From: Alteromonas profundi
GTDB taxonomy: Bacteria; Pseudomonadota; Gammaproteobacteria; Enterobacterales; Alteromonadaceae
NCBI RefSeq assembly: GCF_010500865.1
Contig: NZ_JAAAWN010000001.1
Span: forward strand, 296,287 to 360,286
Reading direction: 5' to 3'
Length of the DNA: 64,000 bases
In this document: positions 1-8,944 of the stretch, piece after piece
How positions within the stretch are numbered: the first letter of the stretch is position 1
Layout of the letters: every line of letters starts with the position of its first letter
The notes under the pieces: generated by a model
What the model was told of the DNA's origin: nothing
What the model saw: only the letters and a program-made list of their open reading frames with translations
The model's database searches: none
Program-made: the position numbers and the translations under genes

Positions 1-1127
1 CCGGTGTCTTTATGACGCACGCTAGAAGTAGACCCGTAGGCTTGCTCTACCGTAAATACGCCAGGGTATACGTTGTACTGAAGGTAGCGCTGCCCGCGGC
101 TATCTATCACCTCCATGGTTCGATATATATAAAGCTCATCGTTAGGCATAACTTCATTGTCTCGCCCTAGCGATACCGTCAAATTTCCGTTGCTGGTGCT
201 AAGTACTCGGCCCGTAAGTGGTTGGCATGCTGTGACCTCTTTAATATCAGCAATAAAGCTTCCCATTTCTTTTTTAATAGCGTTCCCGTAGTCGGTATGC
301 CAAAAAGAGGCAGAAAGGCTATCTAGATCGCTAAACCTATCGAAAGGCCAGTCACTTTGCGTGGTGTAAGTACGATGAAATAGCTCACCCCCATTTAACC
401 CATCGAAAACTGTAATATCCATGCTGAAATAACGAGAGGCGTCTTCCTGTTTCCAAAACGCCAACGCTGAGGAGGGCTCTCTGTGTACACTTAAATCACC
501 CAAACGACCAATAATGACAAATTGCGTATTGCCTTGACGCGCCAATTCACGTGCATTCTCGGCAGCCGTAGGGGCGGCCCATTGCGTGGTGTAAGGGGCG
601 ATAAAGGGGAGGGACAGGGTGGATGTTTGTACGGCCATTTGCCGCGCTAACTCACGGGTAAAGGCCTGTTCAAAATTATCTAGCTTGCCGTCAAGAAGAT
701 GTTGTCGATTTTCTACCATGAAATAACTGGTGGCAAATTGCTTGGGATAGTCACTAGCACTGCATGTTTTTCCTCGTGCGAAAATATCGGCTCTCACTGT
801 TACAGTAACGTAATCGGCGTGCCATACCTCATCAACAAGTTCTAGTTGCTCTACTTCACCTGTACTACTTATGGTTATACTTTCACTTTTTAGTAAGCCA
901 TTAGTTAACTGTTGAACGCTATTTACAGACGCGCCAGCAAACAATAAGGCTTGTTTTAGTGCTTCTTCAGTGGCGTCTCTGCGTGCCTTTTGTTTGTTTC
1001 CCTTTTGAATCACAGCTTGGCCTTTGGCCTCGTACCACACGGCATAAGTTTGCCCTACTGGTAGTAAGACTAGGCAAATTAGCGCCATTAACTGGCTTAT
1101 GCTTCTCAAGCTTTTTTCGGTAAACAC
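1..1127 (-). CDS. flgT: FlgT, flagellar H-ring protein (3' end outside window)
   Basis: The reading frame is open from a GTG at 1127 to the window edge, giving about 375 residues; the Vibrio protein is of similar size, so only the last few residues are missing. Residues 1-29 look like a signal peptide (basic start, then a hydrophobic run ending QTYA). The mature protein starts with WYEAKGQA, a FlgT-like opening, followed by an alpha/beta domain and a C-terminal part with alternating beta strands. FlgT forms the H-ring around the basal body of sodium-driven polar flagella and helps assemble MotX/MotY. The GTG start is preferred to an ATG at 1088 because GTGAGG lies 6 bases upstream and the GTG form keeps a charged signal-peptide start. 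It is divergent from flgP. Confidence 0.85.
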   Translation of the reverse strand, partial: MFTEKSLRSISQLMALICLVLLPVGQTYAVWYEAKGQAVIQKGNKQKARRDATEEALKQALLFAGASVNSVQQLTNGLLKSESITISSTGEVEQLELVDEVWHADYVTVTVRADIFARGKTCSASDYPKQFATSYFMVENRQHLLDGKLDNFEQAFTRELARQMAVQTSTLSLPFIAPYTTQWAAPTAAENARELARQGNTQFVIIGRLGDLSVHREPSSALAFWKQEDASRYFSMDITVFDGLNGGELFHRTYTTQSDWPFDRFSDLDSLSASFWHTDYGNAIKKEMGSFIADIKEVTACQPLTGRVLSTSNGNLTVSLGRDNEVMPNDELYIYRTMEVIDSRGQRYLQYNVYPGVFTVEQAYGSTSSVRHKDT

Positions 1128-1344
1128 GTTATTCCTCACCACAGATGAAATCGCAAGTTCGCGCCTTTAAAATGGCGCCTGTTTCTAACCCTATGGGTAT
1201 TTTTTAATAGGGTATAGAGAACCTTTGCCAAAGTATTGACGACTACGCCGCTACGCTTATCCCTTGGCACAAGAAGCGATTCAGATTTTACGGGGTATCT
1301 TTAAGCTAGATACAGAATACTTATAAGTACATTGTATAAGCGTA

Positions 1345-1383
1345 AGCGAAATAAGTGCCAACTTGAGCGAAATAAGCGCCAAC
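1345..1383 (-). promoter_or_regulatory. Tandem sigma-54-like elements upstream of flgT
   Basis: Two 18-base units, 1345-1362 and 1366-1383, differ at one base and repeat with a 21-base period. Read on the minus strand the units give TTGGCACTTATTTCGCT and TTGGCGCTTATTTCGCT. These match the sigma-54 pattern TGGCAC-N5-TTGC with GG and GC separated by the required 10 bases and one change in the -12 box. They would drive flgT with a leader of about 200 bases. The rest of the 1128-1571 gap shows only the flgP element described separately. Confidence 0.45.
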
Positions 1384-1402
1384 ATGGTATCTATTGCATT
1401 TT

Positions 1403-1418
1403 GGGCGCAATCTTTGCT
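1403..1418 (+). promoter_or_regulatory. Candidate sigma-54 promoter for flgP
   Basis: GGGCGC-AATCT-TTGCT keeps the essential GG/GC pair 10 bases apart and a good -12 box, but the -24 box matches only 4 of 6. It lies about 150 bases before the flgP start and points toward it. Confidence 0.3.
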
Positions 1419-1571
1419 TAACTACCTAGCATAGAGGCGTGAGAGGTCGATAAGGATCAGCGGTCGCGGCGGTGAACAATGATACGCTGTTTCTGCAGGC
1501 TGGGCTTTTCATATTCGCGGCCTCGCGCTTAACGCGGTGTGCGAAGGGCAATAGATGAGAAGGTTTGTCAC

Positions 1572-2063
1572 ATGATGACGGTGAAAAAAAATATAAGTTA
1601 TCCCATGTTAGCAATGGCGCTTACGATTATAGGCGTTGGTAACTTATCAGGGTGCGGTTTGCTGGTAGATAAACACGTAGAGTGGGAGACAGTTGAGCCT
1701 GAAAGTTACCCGGTGCTTAAGGCGGTAGGCTATGCACCCATTAACTCGCAACGGGGCGACAATGACACAGTGAAAATGCTAATGGCAATAAAGGCCTCGA
1801 AACTAGAGGCCTATCGCGAGCTAGCGGAACAAGTGTATGGTCAGCGCATCGAAGGCAGCCAATCATTGTCTAGCTTAGTGGTATCCAATGAGTCGTTAAA
1901 GGCGTCTGTAGAAGGTGTGATCCGCGGAGCAGAAGTTGTTAAGAGTTACCCGGTAGGCGAAGATACTTACGCCACTGAGCTAAGCCTAGATATGCAGCGT
2001 GTTTACGAAATTTATCTTACCACCGCAAAGCCGCGCCGAATTAAAGACATTAAATACTATTGA
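1572..2063 (+). CDS. flgP: FlgP, outer-membrane flagellar lipoprotein (LPP20 family)
   Basis: 163 residues with a lipobox LSGC at residues 25-28 after a basic and hydrophobic leader, so the mature N-terminal Cys should be lipidated and kept in the outer membrane. The rest is an LPP20/FlgP-type alpha/beta domain (motif KLEAYRELAEQVYG in the middle). In Vibrio and Campylobacter FlgP is part of the large outer-membrane disk or H-ring associated structure needed for motility. The start is set at the ATG at 1572 because GAGAAGG lies 8 bases upstream; a longer in-frame start at 1539 has no ribosome site and would add a charged segment before the signal sequence. Its position between flgT and flgN matches Vibrio, where flgO is also present; flgO is not visible here and may lie left of the window. 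Confidence 0.8.
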   Translation: MMTVKKNISYPMLAMALTIIGVGNLSGCGLLVDKHVEWETVEPESYPVLKAVGYAPINSQRGDNDTVKMLMAIKASKLEAYRELAEQVYGQRIEGSQSLSSLVVSNESLKASVEGVIRGAEVVKSYPVGEDTYATELSLDMQRVYEIYLTTAKPRRIKDIKYY

Positions 2064-2122
2064 TATCTGTCTAAGGACGGGTAGTAAAAGAAGATGCAAC
2101 CCAGAACAAAAAAGCGCGTTAA

Positions 2123-2554
2123 CTACGCGCGTATTCCCGAGCCGAGCCTGCCTGCGTTAGGCTTGCCCTTTTTATCATAGGTGAGCGACTCTTTGGCACG
2201 CACTTCAAGCATCAAGTTACGTAGGTGAGTTAGACGAAGCTGGCCTTGCTCTACTGCTTTTTGGTTTATTTCCGTTCGGTATTTACATGCGTCAAGCAGG
2301 CTGGCTGCTTTTTCCATAAGCGCAGCAGAGCTATCGGAAAGGGTATCGGTTTCTTTATTTTTTTTATAAAGAGGCTCTATATCGTTATCTAAGGCCTGAA
2401 TAGATGACAACAGGGCAGTTTTATCTTCCAGCAAAGTAAACAACGTTTCTGCGTCACGAGAACTAATAAGATGAAGTTCTTTTTCCAACAACAATACAAG
2501 CTGGGACAAATTCTCAACTTGTTGCGTGAGTGCAGCATCTAATTGACCGGACAT
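2123..2554 (-). CDS. flgN: FlgN, export chaperone for hook-associated proteins
   Basis: 143 residues, almost wholly helical, with a long heptad-like N-terminal half (LSQLVLLLEKELHLISSRD) and a charged C-terminal tail, the shape of FlgN. FlgN binds FlgK and FlgL in the cytoplasm and delivers them to the flagellar export gate. It follows flgM by 50 bases on the same strand, the usual flgMN arrangement, and should be co-transcribed from the sigma-28 type site upstream of flgM. No catalytic motif is expected. The assignment rests on size, helical pattern and context. Confidence 0.85.
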   Translation of the reverse strand: MSGQLDAALTQQVENLSQLVLLLEKELHLISSRDAETLFTLLEDKTALLSSIQALDNDIEPLYKKNKETDTLSDSSAALMEKAASLLDACKYRTEINQKAVEQGQLRLTHLRNLMLEVRAKESLTYDKKGKPNAGRLGSGIRA

Positions 2555-2604
2555 AATCGTAATCTTATACCTTGTTTACCCGCGTATGGTGTTTTGCCAT
2601 ACGC

Positions 2605-2934
2605 TTATTTGGTTGAGAAAATCTCACCCTCAAGCTTGGCTATTTTTGTTGCCAATACGTCTGGGTTTACTTTGTAATCACCACTTTGAATTGCTTTTTT
2701 TAGCCTATCTACTTTTTCCTGATTCACAGGCGCTTCGGTTGCCTTTTTCTGAACCTGATTTAGTTGTTGCGCAGATTGCGTCAAAGACACTGAGTCTTGA
2801 CGAGACGTTGGCGCTTTAGACGCAGTGCTTGCGGCACTTTGTTGCTGCGACTGTTGCGCTTGGTTCTGCTGCGAAATTTTTGTGTTGTCAACGGGGTTTT
2901 TCGGTAACCCGTTGTTTACATTGTTAATTGCCAT
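2605..2934 (-). CDS. flgM: FlgM, anti-sigma-28 factor
   Basis: 109 residues. The N-terminal half is low complexity and Gln/Ser/Ala rich, as expected for the disordered export region. The C-terminal half carries the conserved FlgM helices (VDRLKKAIQSGDYKVNP, then a helix rich in Ala, Lys and Leu) that bind FliA. FlgM holds sigma-28 inactive until the hook is complete and is then secreted. The gene is preceded by a sigma-28 type promoter, so it is likely autoregulated through FliA. AGAAAGAC precedes the ATG; flgN follows. Confidence 0.9.
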   Translation of the reverse strand: MAINNVNNGLPKNPVDNTKISQQNQAQQSQQQSAASTASKAPTSRQDSVSLTQSAQQLNQVQKKATEAPVNQEKVDRLKKAIQSGDYKVNPDVLATKIAKLEGEIFSTK

Positions 2935-2968
2935 AGTCTTTCTCCACTACCTTTTCACCTCAAGTAAG

Positions 2969-2995
2969 TTATCGACTGCAAACCTCGTTTCTTTA
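2969..2995 (-). promoter_or_regulatory. Sigma-28 promoter of flgM-flgN
   Basis: On the minus strand TAAA, 15 bases, then GTCGATAA, against the consensus TAAA-N15-GCCGATAA. It sits 35 bases upstream of the flgM start codon in the flgA-flgM gap. Confidence 0.7.
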
Positions 2996-3037
2996 GGTTT
3001 ATTTACGATGAAAGTGTAGTTAATTACTCGCTAACTT

Positions 3038-3757
3038 TTACAAGTGTACCACGACTTCTTTGGCACTGGCGACCTCGGCTACCACGGTATTTTGTGTGCT
3101 TGAATTAGTCACCCGAATGGTATCTCCTATAACGCCATCTTGCTGTGCGATACCTGCTGTTTTGACTGCCATAGTTCCCACCGACGCTTTAATAGTAATA
3201 CGATCGCCTTTACACACAAAGCATAGCATATTTGACTGAATCGCTTGGCCGTCCACTACGCGTCGTTTCATTCTAGCCCCAATAAGCGTATCAATATCGG
3301 TAAACGCCGTATGGCGAAGACGGCGAATGTCCACATCCGCTAGGGTTAAGTTTTGGGAAGTCAGCACTGTACCTGGGCTAACCGCGCCAGCTGTTACTAC
3401 AATTTCTTTGGTTCGATTAACCTGAGCACTGGTAAAAACATACCAATCGTTGGTATTACAGCTCACGCGCACAGAAATATACGATTGCTTAAGCGCCTCA
3501 TCTGACGCATGGTACTGAAATCCACTGGGGCATTGGGGGATATTTATTCTATCGTCTATCTTCACAACACTTATGTCGATGTTAGTATCGTCATTGTGGG
3601 TAGACAGTGATGACGTCAAATAGGCTTTTACTCCCTGTTCAACTTTATCGTGTTGTGTGGCCGCAAAGCTTGTTGCCGGAATAACGAGCAAGAAGACAAG
3701 TAAAAGCGGTAAGTATTGTCTGTATAAACTAAATTTTTCGTATTTTGTAATATTCAT
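3038..3757 (-). CDS. flgA: FlgA, P-ring assembly chaperone
   Basis: 239 residues with an N-terminal signal peptide (hydrophobic run around residues 15-32 ending in SFAA) and a C-terminal SAF/FlgA domain (residues about 110-239: VVTAGAVSPGTVLTSQNL, later GDRITIKAS). FlgA is a periplasmic chaperone that helps FlgI subunits polymerise into the P ring. The gene is divergent from cheV and is followed by flgM after 103 bases, the order found in Vibrio. Two Cys in LCFVCKGDR are probably structural. Confidence 0.92.
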   Translation of the reverse strand: MNITKYEKFSLYRQYLPLLLVFLLVIPATSFAATQHDKVEQGVKAYLTSSLSTHNDDTNIDISVVKIDDRINIPQCPSGFQYHASDEALKQSYISVRVSCNTNDWYVFTSAQVNRTKEIVVTAGAVSPGTVLTSQNLTLADVDIRRLRHTAFTDIDTLIGARMKRRVVDGQAIQSNMLCFVCKGDRITIKASVGTMAVKTAGIAQQDGVIGDTIRVTNSSTQNTVVAEVASAKEVVVHL

Positions 3758-3963
3758 CGCTACTTTTCGTGTTCAGGTGGCGCGTTATTGGCTATGCTTA
3801 TTGAAGGACTTAACTGACAGATTTTTCTCTACCCGCTATGTACATGAACAACATATGCGCATTGCGTCATTTTTCTGTCGTTTTACCAGCTAAATTTTAG
3901 TGATATTGTTTATCTATACAATGATAGGCAATGATCATGCCCAGTATTAACAAGAGGTGACAC

Positions 3964-4893
3964 ATGTCGGGTATTTTGGATTCTGTTAACCAGCGTACGC
4001 AACTCGTTGGTCAAAACCGACTAGAGTTATTGTTATTCCGGCTAAATGGCCGTCAACGGTTCGGTATCAACGTATTTAAAGTGCGAGAGGTTTTACAATG
4101 CCCACCGCTAACGTCTATGCCGAAGCTAAACTCTCTGGTACGTGGGATTGCTCATATACGCGGGCAAACTATTTCGGTAATTGACTTGAGCATGGCCACC
4201 GGAGGCAGACGAATTGAAGATTTATCCAGTGCCTTTATCGTCATTGCTGAATACAATCGCTCGGTTCAAGGCTTTTTGGTTGGGGCTGTAGAGCGTATTA
4301 TTAATACGAATTGGGATGCGATAATGCCCCCGCCTCAAGGAACTGGACGAGCAAGTTACCTCACCGCGGTAACTGAGGTGGAAAATGAACTTATCGAAAT
4401 TCTCGATGTAGAAAAAATCCTTAATGAAATCTCGCCACTAAATGCAGAGGTAAGTGCTGATGTAGCCAAGCACCTAACCACTGAAGGGCAAGAAGACAAA
4501 ATAATTTTTATTGCCGACGATTCTGCCGTGGCACGCAACCAGGTTAAAAAGGCATTAACCTCATTAGGCCTAGAAATAGAACTGGCTAAAAATGGCTTAG
4601 AAGCGCTAAACCGTTTAAAGCAAATAGCCGAAGAGTACGGTGATGTCACTAAGCGGGTGGGTGTACTTGTTTCTGATATTGAGATGCCAGAAATGGACGG
4701 CTATACCCTAACCGCAGAGATAAAAAATACCCCTGAACTACAAAAGCTTCATGTTGTATTGCACACCTCACTAAGCGGTGTCTTCAACCAAGCGATGGTA
4801 CAAAAAGTAGGGGCCGATGATTTTATTGCAAAATTCCATCCTGACGAACTTGCTACCGCTGTTCAAAAGTGGTTGATGATAGACTGTGAATAA
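3964..4893 (+). CDS. cheV: CheV, chemotaxis coupling protein with receiver domain
   Basis: 309 residues: a CheW-like domain (about 20-160, FRLNGRQRFGINVFKVREVL) followed by a response-regulator receiver (about 178-305). The receiver has the acidic pair ADD near its start, the phospho-acceptor Asp in VSDIEMPEMDGYTL and the Lys in FIAKFHPDEL. CheV couples chemoreceptors to CheA and is thought to act in adaptation or as a phosphate sink. AGAGGTGACAC precedes the ATG. The 206-base gap to flgA holds its promoter; no convincing site is seen, only a weak sigma-54-like TGGCGC-N5-TGGC at 3778. cheR follows after 15 bases. Confidence 0.93.
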   Translation: MSGILDSVNQRTQLVGQNRLELLLFRLNGRQRFGINVFKVREVLQCPPLTSMPKLNSLVRGIAHIRGQTISVIDLSMATGGRRIEDLSSAFIVIAEYNRSVQGFLVGAVERIINTNWDAIMPPPQGTGRASYLTAVTEVENELIEILDVEKILNEISPLNAEVSADVAKHLTTEGQEDKIIFIADDSAVARNQVKKALTSLGLEIELAKNGLEALNRLKQIAEEYGDVTKRVGVLVSDIEMPEMDGYTLTAEIKNTPELQKLHVVLHTSLSGVFNQAMVQKVGADDFIAKFHPDELATAVQKWLMIDCE

Positions 4894-4908
4894 CGGAGCG
4901 GTCGGGCG

Positions 4909-5739
4909 TTGAGCAGAAAAGAACTCTCGTCAGAGGGCTACCATAAATTTAGGCAGTTCCTCGAACAACAATGCGGTATTGTGTTAGGAGAAAGTAAACA
5001 GTACTTAGTTCGAAGCCGGCTGGCATCGTTACTCTATACCTATGATTTTCCTAACACAGACGCGCTTATTGATGTAGTAGTAAAAGGCTACGATAGAAAA
5101 CTACTACAAAGTGTTATCGATGCCATGACTACAAATGAAACCCTGTGGTTTAGAGATAACTATCCTTTTGACCTATTGTTAAAAAGTATACTCCCAGAGT
5201 TAACCCAAAAGCAGCGCAAGCTGAGAATTTGGAGTGCCGCGTGTTCGTCTGGTCAAGAACCTTATTCAATTGCGATGTCGGTATTGGAGTTTCAAAAACA
5301 GCGTCCTGGCGCGCTGCGTTATGGCGTTGAAATTGTCGCGACAGATTTATCCGCGGCAATGCTTGAGAAGTGTCAGCAAGGTATCTATGACGAACTTTCG
5401 TTAGCAAGAGGGCTATCTCCTCAGCGGCGTCAGATGTTTTTTGAGCCTCATTCCAGCGGACAAATGCAGCTGAAAACAGACGTACGGCGTATGGTTTCAT
5501 TTAGAAGTTTAAACTTACTCAGTAGTTATGCCTCCCTAGGACGCTTCGATATCGTCTTTTGCCGTAACGTACTAATTTACTTCTCACCGCAAATAAAACA
5601 AAAGATACTGCAACAAATTGCCGCTCAGTTGCAGCCAAGCGGCGTACTTTTCCTTGGCGCGTCGGAATCAATCAGTGGCGCAAGCGATATGTATAGCATG
5701 GTTAAGTGTCAGCCTGGCTTGTACTACCAAAAGAAATAG
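4909..5739 (+). CDS. cheR: CheR, chemoreceptor glutamate methyltransferase
   Basis: 276 residues: an all-helical N-terminal domain (1-75) and a SAM methyltransferase domain with the CheR signature (ETLWFRDNYPF, then WSAACSSGQEPYSIAM for SAM binding, and FCRNVLIYF). It methylates glutamates of chemoreceptors for adaptation. The start is a TTG at 4909 with GGAG 10 bases upstream; no better ATG or GTG lies near. It is coupled to cheV with a 15-base gap and is followed by the flgB promoter. Confidence 0.93.
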   Translation: MSRKELSSEGYHKFRQFLEQQCGIVLGESKQYLVRSRLASLLYTYDFPNTDALIDVVVKGYDRKLLQSVIDAMTTNETLWFRDNYPFDLLLKSILPELTQKQRKLRIWSAACSSGQEPYSIAMSVLEFQKQRPGALRYGVEIVATDLSAAMLEKCQQGIYDELSLARGLSPQRRQMFFEPHSSGQMQLKTDVRRMVSFRSLNLLSSYASLGRFDIVFCRNVLIYFSPQIKQKILQQIAAQLQPSGVLFLGASESISGASDMYSMVKCQPGLYYQKK

Positions 5740-5821
5740 TGTCTATAAGCTTATGAATTATAATGCTTATTATCAATATTAATTTCCTTTCTAGTTATTA
5801 ATTAAACGTCAAATTTCCATT

Positions 5822-5837
5822 TGGCACTAGCCTTGCT
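5822..5837 (+). promoter_or_regulatory. Sigma-54 promoter of flgBCDE
   Basis: TGGCAC-TAGCC-TTGCT is a near-perfect sigma-54 element with correct spacing, about 73 bases upstream of the flgB start. In related bacteria this class is activated by FlrC. Confidence 0.85.
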
Positions 5838-5909
5838 AGATAAACTCCGACAATCGCTATTGTTGTTGTATGTATATGCAACATGTTTACGCAACGAGGA
5901 GTTTTCACT

Positions 5910-6341
5910 ATGGCAATTAATCTCGACAAATTGGTCGGATTTCATCAATCGGCGCTGGCAATTCGCACCGATAGAATGGAAGTGATTGCTGGTAATCTGG
6001 CCAATGCCAATACGCCTGGGTACAAAGCCAAAGATATCGATTTTAACAAAGCGATGAAATCTGCAGTGCGTTCATCTTCCGGCAAACCTGCCGCAAGTGA
6101 TAGCCAGATGATGAGAACCCATGAAAACCACCTTAGCGGAAGTAGTTCGTCTGTAGCGTCGAACTTTGATATGCAATATCGCGTGCCATTGCAACCTGAT
6201 ACCGGCGATGGCAATACGGTTGAAGTACAGGCTGAAAGAAATAGATTTCTCGATAACAGTCTTCGTTATCAAGCCAGTCTCACCTTTGTAAACGGTAAAA
6301 TTAAAGGTATGAAAAAAGCCCTTGGTTCTGGAGGCCAGTAG
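5910..6341 (+). CDS. flgB: FlgB, proximal rod protein
   Basis: 143 residues with the rod-protein N-terminal motif (RMEVIAGNLANANTPGYKAKDIDF) and a C-terminal amphipathic helix. FlgB is the rod subunit next to the MS ring and FliE. The start is set at the ATG of MAINLDKLVGF because GAGGAG lies 8 bases before it; an upstream ATG at 5883 has no ribosome site. First gene of flgBCDE; flgC starts 2 bases after its stop. Confidence 0.93.
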   Translation: MAINLDKLVGFHQSALAIRTDRMEVIAGNLANANTPGYKAKDIDFNKAMKSAVRSSSGKPAASDSQMMRTHENHLSGSSSSVASNFDMQYRVPLQPDTGDGNTVEVQAERNRFLDNSLRYQASLTFVNGKIKGMKKALGSGGQ

Positions 6342-6343
6342 TC

Positions 6344-6766
6344 ATGAGTTTATTTAATGTAATGTCAATTTCCAGTACGGGAATGGAAGCGGAAAATGTT
6401 CGCTTGAATACCACGGCGAGTAATATCGCCAACGCGAACACGGTAAGCAGCAGCTATGACGAAACATACCGGGCTAGACAGCCAGTTTTTGCCACGCAAC
6501 TACGTCAAGCCATGGACGATCAGTCTAAAGGTACTGGGGTATCGGTAAAAGGTATTGTTGAAAGTGATGCGCCTTTGCAGGTGGAATACGCACCGCACAA
6601 CCCTATGGCGGATGCAGATGGCTATATCTATAAGCCAAACGTAAACATTGTGGAAGAGATGGCAAATATGATGTCTGCCTCCAAAGCATATGAAACCAAT
6701 GTGCAAGTAGCGGATACCACTAAGAATATCTTCCGTCGTGTATTGCAATTAGGCCAAGGGCAATAA
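6344..6766 (+). CDS. flgC: FlgC, proximal rod protein
   Basis: 140 residues with the axial-protein motif near the N-terminus (NTTASNIANANTVSSSYDETYRARQ) and the FlgC ending (NIVEEMANMMSASKAYETNVQ). It stacks with FlgB and FlgF in the periplasmic rod and is exported without a cleaved signal. Starts 2 bases after flgB. Confidence 0.94.
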   Translation: MSLFNVMSISSTGMEAENVRLNTTASNIANANTVSSSYDETYRARQPVFATQLRQAMDDQSKGTGVSVKGIVESDAPLQVEYAPHNPMADADGYIYKPNVNIVEEMANMMSASKAYETNVQVADTTKNIFRRVLQLGQGQ

Positions 6767-6797
6767 GTTGCCACACAGGTAAGTTGAGGAACCAATC

Positions 6798-7484
6798 GTG
6801 AATACTATAAACAATAGCGGCTTAAATACCGATCTATATTGGCAAGAAGAAGGGGTTAAAGTTGCTGACGGAACCGAGCAGCAACTGACTCAGGAAGATT
6901 TCTTCTCAATGCTAACTGAGCAATTGGCCAACCAAGATCCCACAGCCCCAGTGGACAATGATCAAATGGTAGCCCAGATGACCTCTTTCACTATGGCGGA
7001 TGGTATTTCTCAACTTAATGAAAAGTTTGAATCTTTTGCCGCTTCCATGACATCAAACCAGGCGTTACAGGCGTCGAGTTTGATTGGCCAGAATGTATTG
7101 GTTGAAGGCAACATAGGTCATATGGCCAACCAAGGTGATGGCCTATCTGGCGTAGTAGTAAATGAGCAAACCGTTCAAAACATGAAAATCAATATAGAGA
7201 ATCAATACGGTGAAGTCATTAAAACGATAGATGCGGGTACACAGGCTGCCGGCAATATTCAGTTTGAATGGGACGGTAAAGATACCCGTGGCAACGATAT
7301 GGCCGCAGGTGATTATGTTATTAGTGCCACAGGAGAGATCGACGGCGAGGGTGTACAGCTTTCCACCGCGGTTAATCGTCATGTTGGTAGCGTGAGTCTT
7401 GCCGGTAGTGGACAAGGCGTAATTTTAAATTTGGATGGTGAGGTCAGTATCAATCTTGATGACGTCATCCAAATCGGCAGTTAG
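6798..7484 (+). CDS. flgD: FlgD, hook-capping protein
   Basis: 228 residues with the N-terminal export/capping segment (LTQEDFFSMLTEQLANQDPT) and C-terminal Ig-like and tudor-like parts (FEWDGKDTRGNDMAAGDYVI). FlgD caps the growing hook and is replaced by FlgK. The start is a GTG at 6798 with GAGGA 8 bases upstream. Between flgC and flgE in the sigma-54 operon. Confidence 0.93.
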   Translation: MNTINNSGLNTDLYWQEEGVKVADGTEQQLTQEDFFSMLTEQLANQDPTAPVDNDQMVAQMTSFTMADGISQLNEKFESFAASMTSNQALQASSLIGQNVLVEGNIGHMANQGDGLSGVVVNEQTVQNMKINIENQYGEVIKTIDAGTQAAGNIQFEWDGKDTRGNDMAAGDYVISATGEIDGEGVQLSTAVNRHVGSVSLAGSGQGVILNLDGEVSINLDDVIQIGS

Positions 7485-7498
7485 TAGGAGAATGAAGA

Positions 7499-8875
7499 AT
7501 GTCTTTTAATATCGCACTTAGCGGCGTTTCGGCTGCGCAAAAAGATTTGGATACCACCGCCAATAATATCGCGAACGTAAATACGGTAGGCTTTAAGGAA
7601 TCGCGTGCAGAATTTGGTGATGTTTATGCAACATCACTGTTAGGCGGAAGCCAAACCAAAGTTGGGGACGGCGTGCTAACTCAAGATGTGGCACAACAGT
7701 TCTCACAAGGTAGCTTACAATTTACCAATACTGCGTTGGACTTAGCAATTACTGGGAATGGTTTCTTTGCCACTGTACCCGATGAAACGTCTCGTGATTT
7801 TTCGTTTACCCGGGCAGGACAATTTAAACTTAATGACGACAATTACGTGGTTAACAGCAACGGTGATCTCCTGCTAGGGTTTCCGGTAAATTCAGACGGC
7901 ACGAGTTCTTCAGTAGCACTAAGTACCACAGAGCCCGTTTTGATCCCTGATTCATCAGGCTCGCCAGCGCAGACCTCTGAAGTTGATATAAAAATGAACT
8001 TGCCGGCCAGTGCTCAAGGCCTAGACCCAGCGCAGTTTAACCCCGATGATCCATTAACCTATAATGCCGCTACCTCGGTTACCGTCTATGATTCATTAGG
8101 CGATAGTCATATTATGACGTATTACTTTGTTAAAGACCAAGCGGCAGACAATGAGTGGTATGTTGCTACGTCTGTGGATGATCAACTTACTGATTTGGTG
8201 AACTCTGACGGGTCTGACTCTGACCCTACTACGGCCGCCCATGCTTTAGGTACCGCCTCGGGTAATTCGGTCACAGCCGCTAAGTTGGTTTTTTCTCAAG
8301 GGGGTGATTTCACGGGGATACAAGCCCCAGATGGTATTCAAACCTCAGATTATAAGTTGACCACAGAGGCGCTTGGTGCAGCCCTTTCTAATGGCGCAGA
8401 TGCATCGCAGCAAGTCAGTATCGATTTTAATTTAAATCCTACCCAAGCAACCACCAACGAGCCTACTCAATACGCGTCGGCGTTTGAAGTGACTTCATTG
8501 GAACAAAACGGTTTACCCGTAGGCCGTTTAACAGGTATCGATATTGGTCCTGACGGTTTAGTTCGCGCTACGTTTTCAAATGGAACATCAGAACCAATTG
8601 TGCGTGTTGCGCTGGTTCGTTTCGCCAATGAGCAAGGTTTAACACAACAAAGCGGTACTGAGTGGAAAGAAAGTATTCTCTCTGGCGAAGCTTTAGCGGG
8701 CGAAGCTACCACAGGTACATTTGGTGAAATTAACTCATCTGCACTTGAGCAAGCGAACGTAAACTTAACCACTGAGCTTATCGATATGATTATTGCTCAG
8801 CGGAATTTCCAAGCTAACTCCCGCGCGCTTGAGATTAATAACTCACTGAACCAGACTATATTGAATATTAGATAA
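7499..8875 (+). CDS. flgE: FlgE, hook protein
   Basis: 458 residues. The N-terminus has the axial motif (TTANNIANVNTVGFKESRAEFGDVY) and the C-terminus the matching helix (NLTTELIDMIIAQRNFQANSRALE), flanking variable hook domains in the usual size range. FlgE builds the hook that links rod and filament. AGGAG lies 8 bases before the ATG. Last gene of flgBCDE, followed by a terminator. Confidence 0.95.
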   Translation: MSFNIALSGVSAAQKDLDTTANNIANVNTVGFKESRAEFGDVYATSLLGGSQTKVGDGVLTQDVAQQFSQGSLQFTNTALDLAITGNGFFATVPDETSRDFSFTRAGQFKLNDDNYVVNSNGDLLLGFPVNSDGTSSSVALSTTEPVLIPDSSGSPAQTSEVDIKMNLPASAQGLDPAQFNPDDPLTYNAATSVTVYDSLGDSHIMTYYFVKDQAADNEWYVATSVDDQLTDLVNSDGSDSDPTTAAHALGTASGNSVTAAKLVFSQGGDFTGIQAPDGIQTSDYKLTTEALGAALSNGADASQQVSIDFNLNPTQATTNEPTQYASAFEVTSLEQNGLPVGRLTGIDIGPDGLVRATFSNGTSEPIVRVALVRFANEQGLTQQSGTEWKESILSGEALAGEATTGTFGEINSSALEQANVNLTTELIDMIIAQRNFQANSRALEINNSLNQTILNIR

Positions 8876-8892
8876 GCACTTTATCTTCTTAG

Positions 8893-8921
8893 AGCCGCAG
8901 CATTCGACTGCGGCTTTTTTC
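8893..8921 (+). terminator. Rho-independent terminator after flgE
   Basis: An 8-bp stem AGCCGCAG/CTGCGGCT with a 7-base loop is followed by six T. It separates flgBCDE from the flgF operon. Confidence 0.9.
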
Positions 8922-8944
8922 TATCTACTACTTTTTGTACAACT

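Noticed and set aside
1426..1614. Minus-strand ORF across the flgP start
   Set aside because: Overlaps the flgP signal region on the opposite strand; no ribosome site, and composition is not protein-like.
2586..2819. Small plus-strand ORF opposite flgM
   Set aside because: Mirror of the flgM coding frame; no ribosome site or family.
3778..3793. Sigma-54-like site before cheV
   Set aside because: Only a partial match and 170 bases from the start codon; kept as a remark in the cheV entry only.
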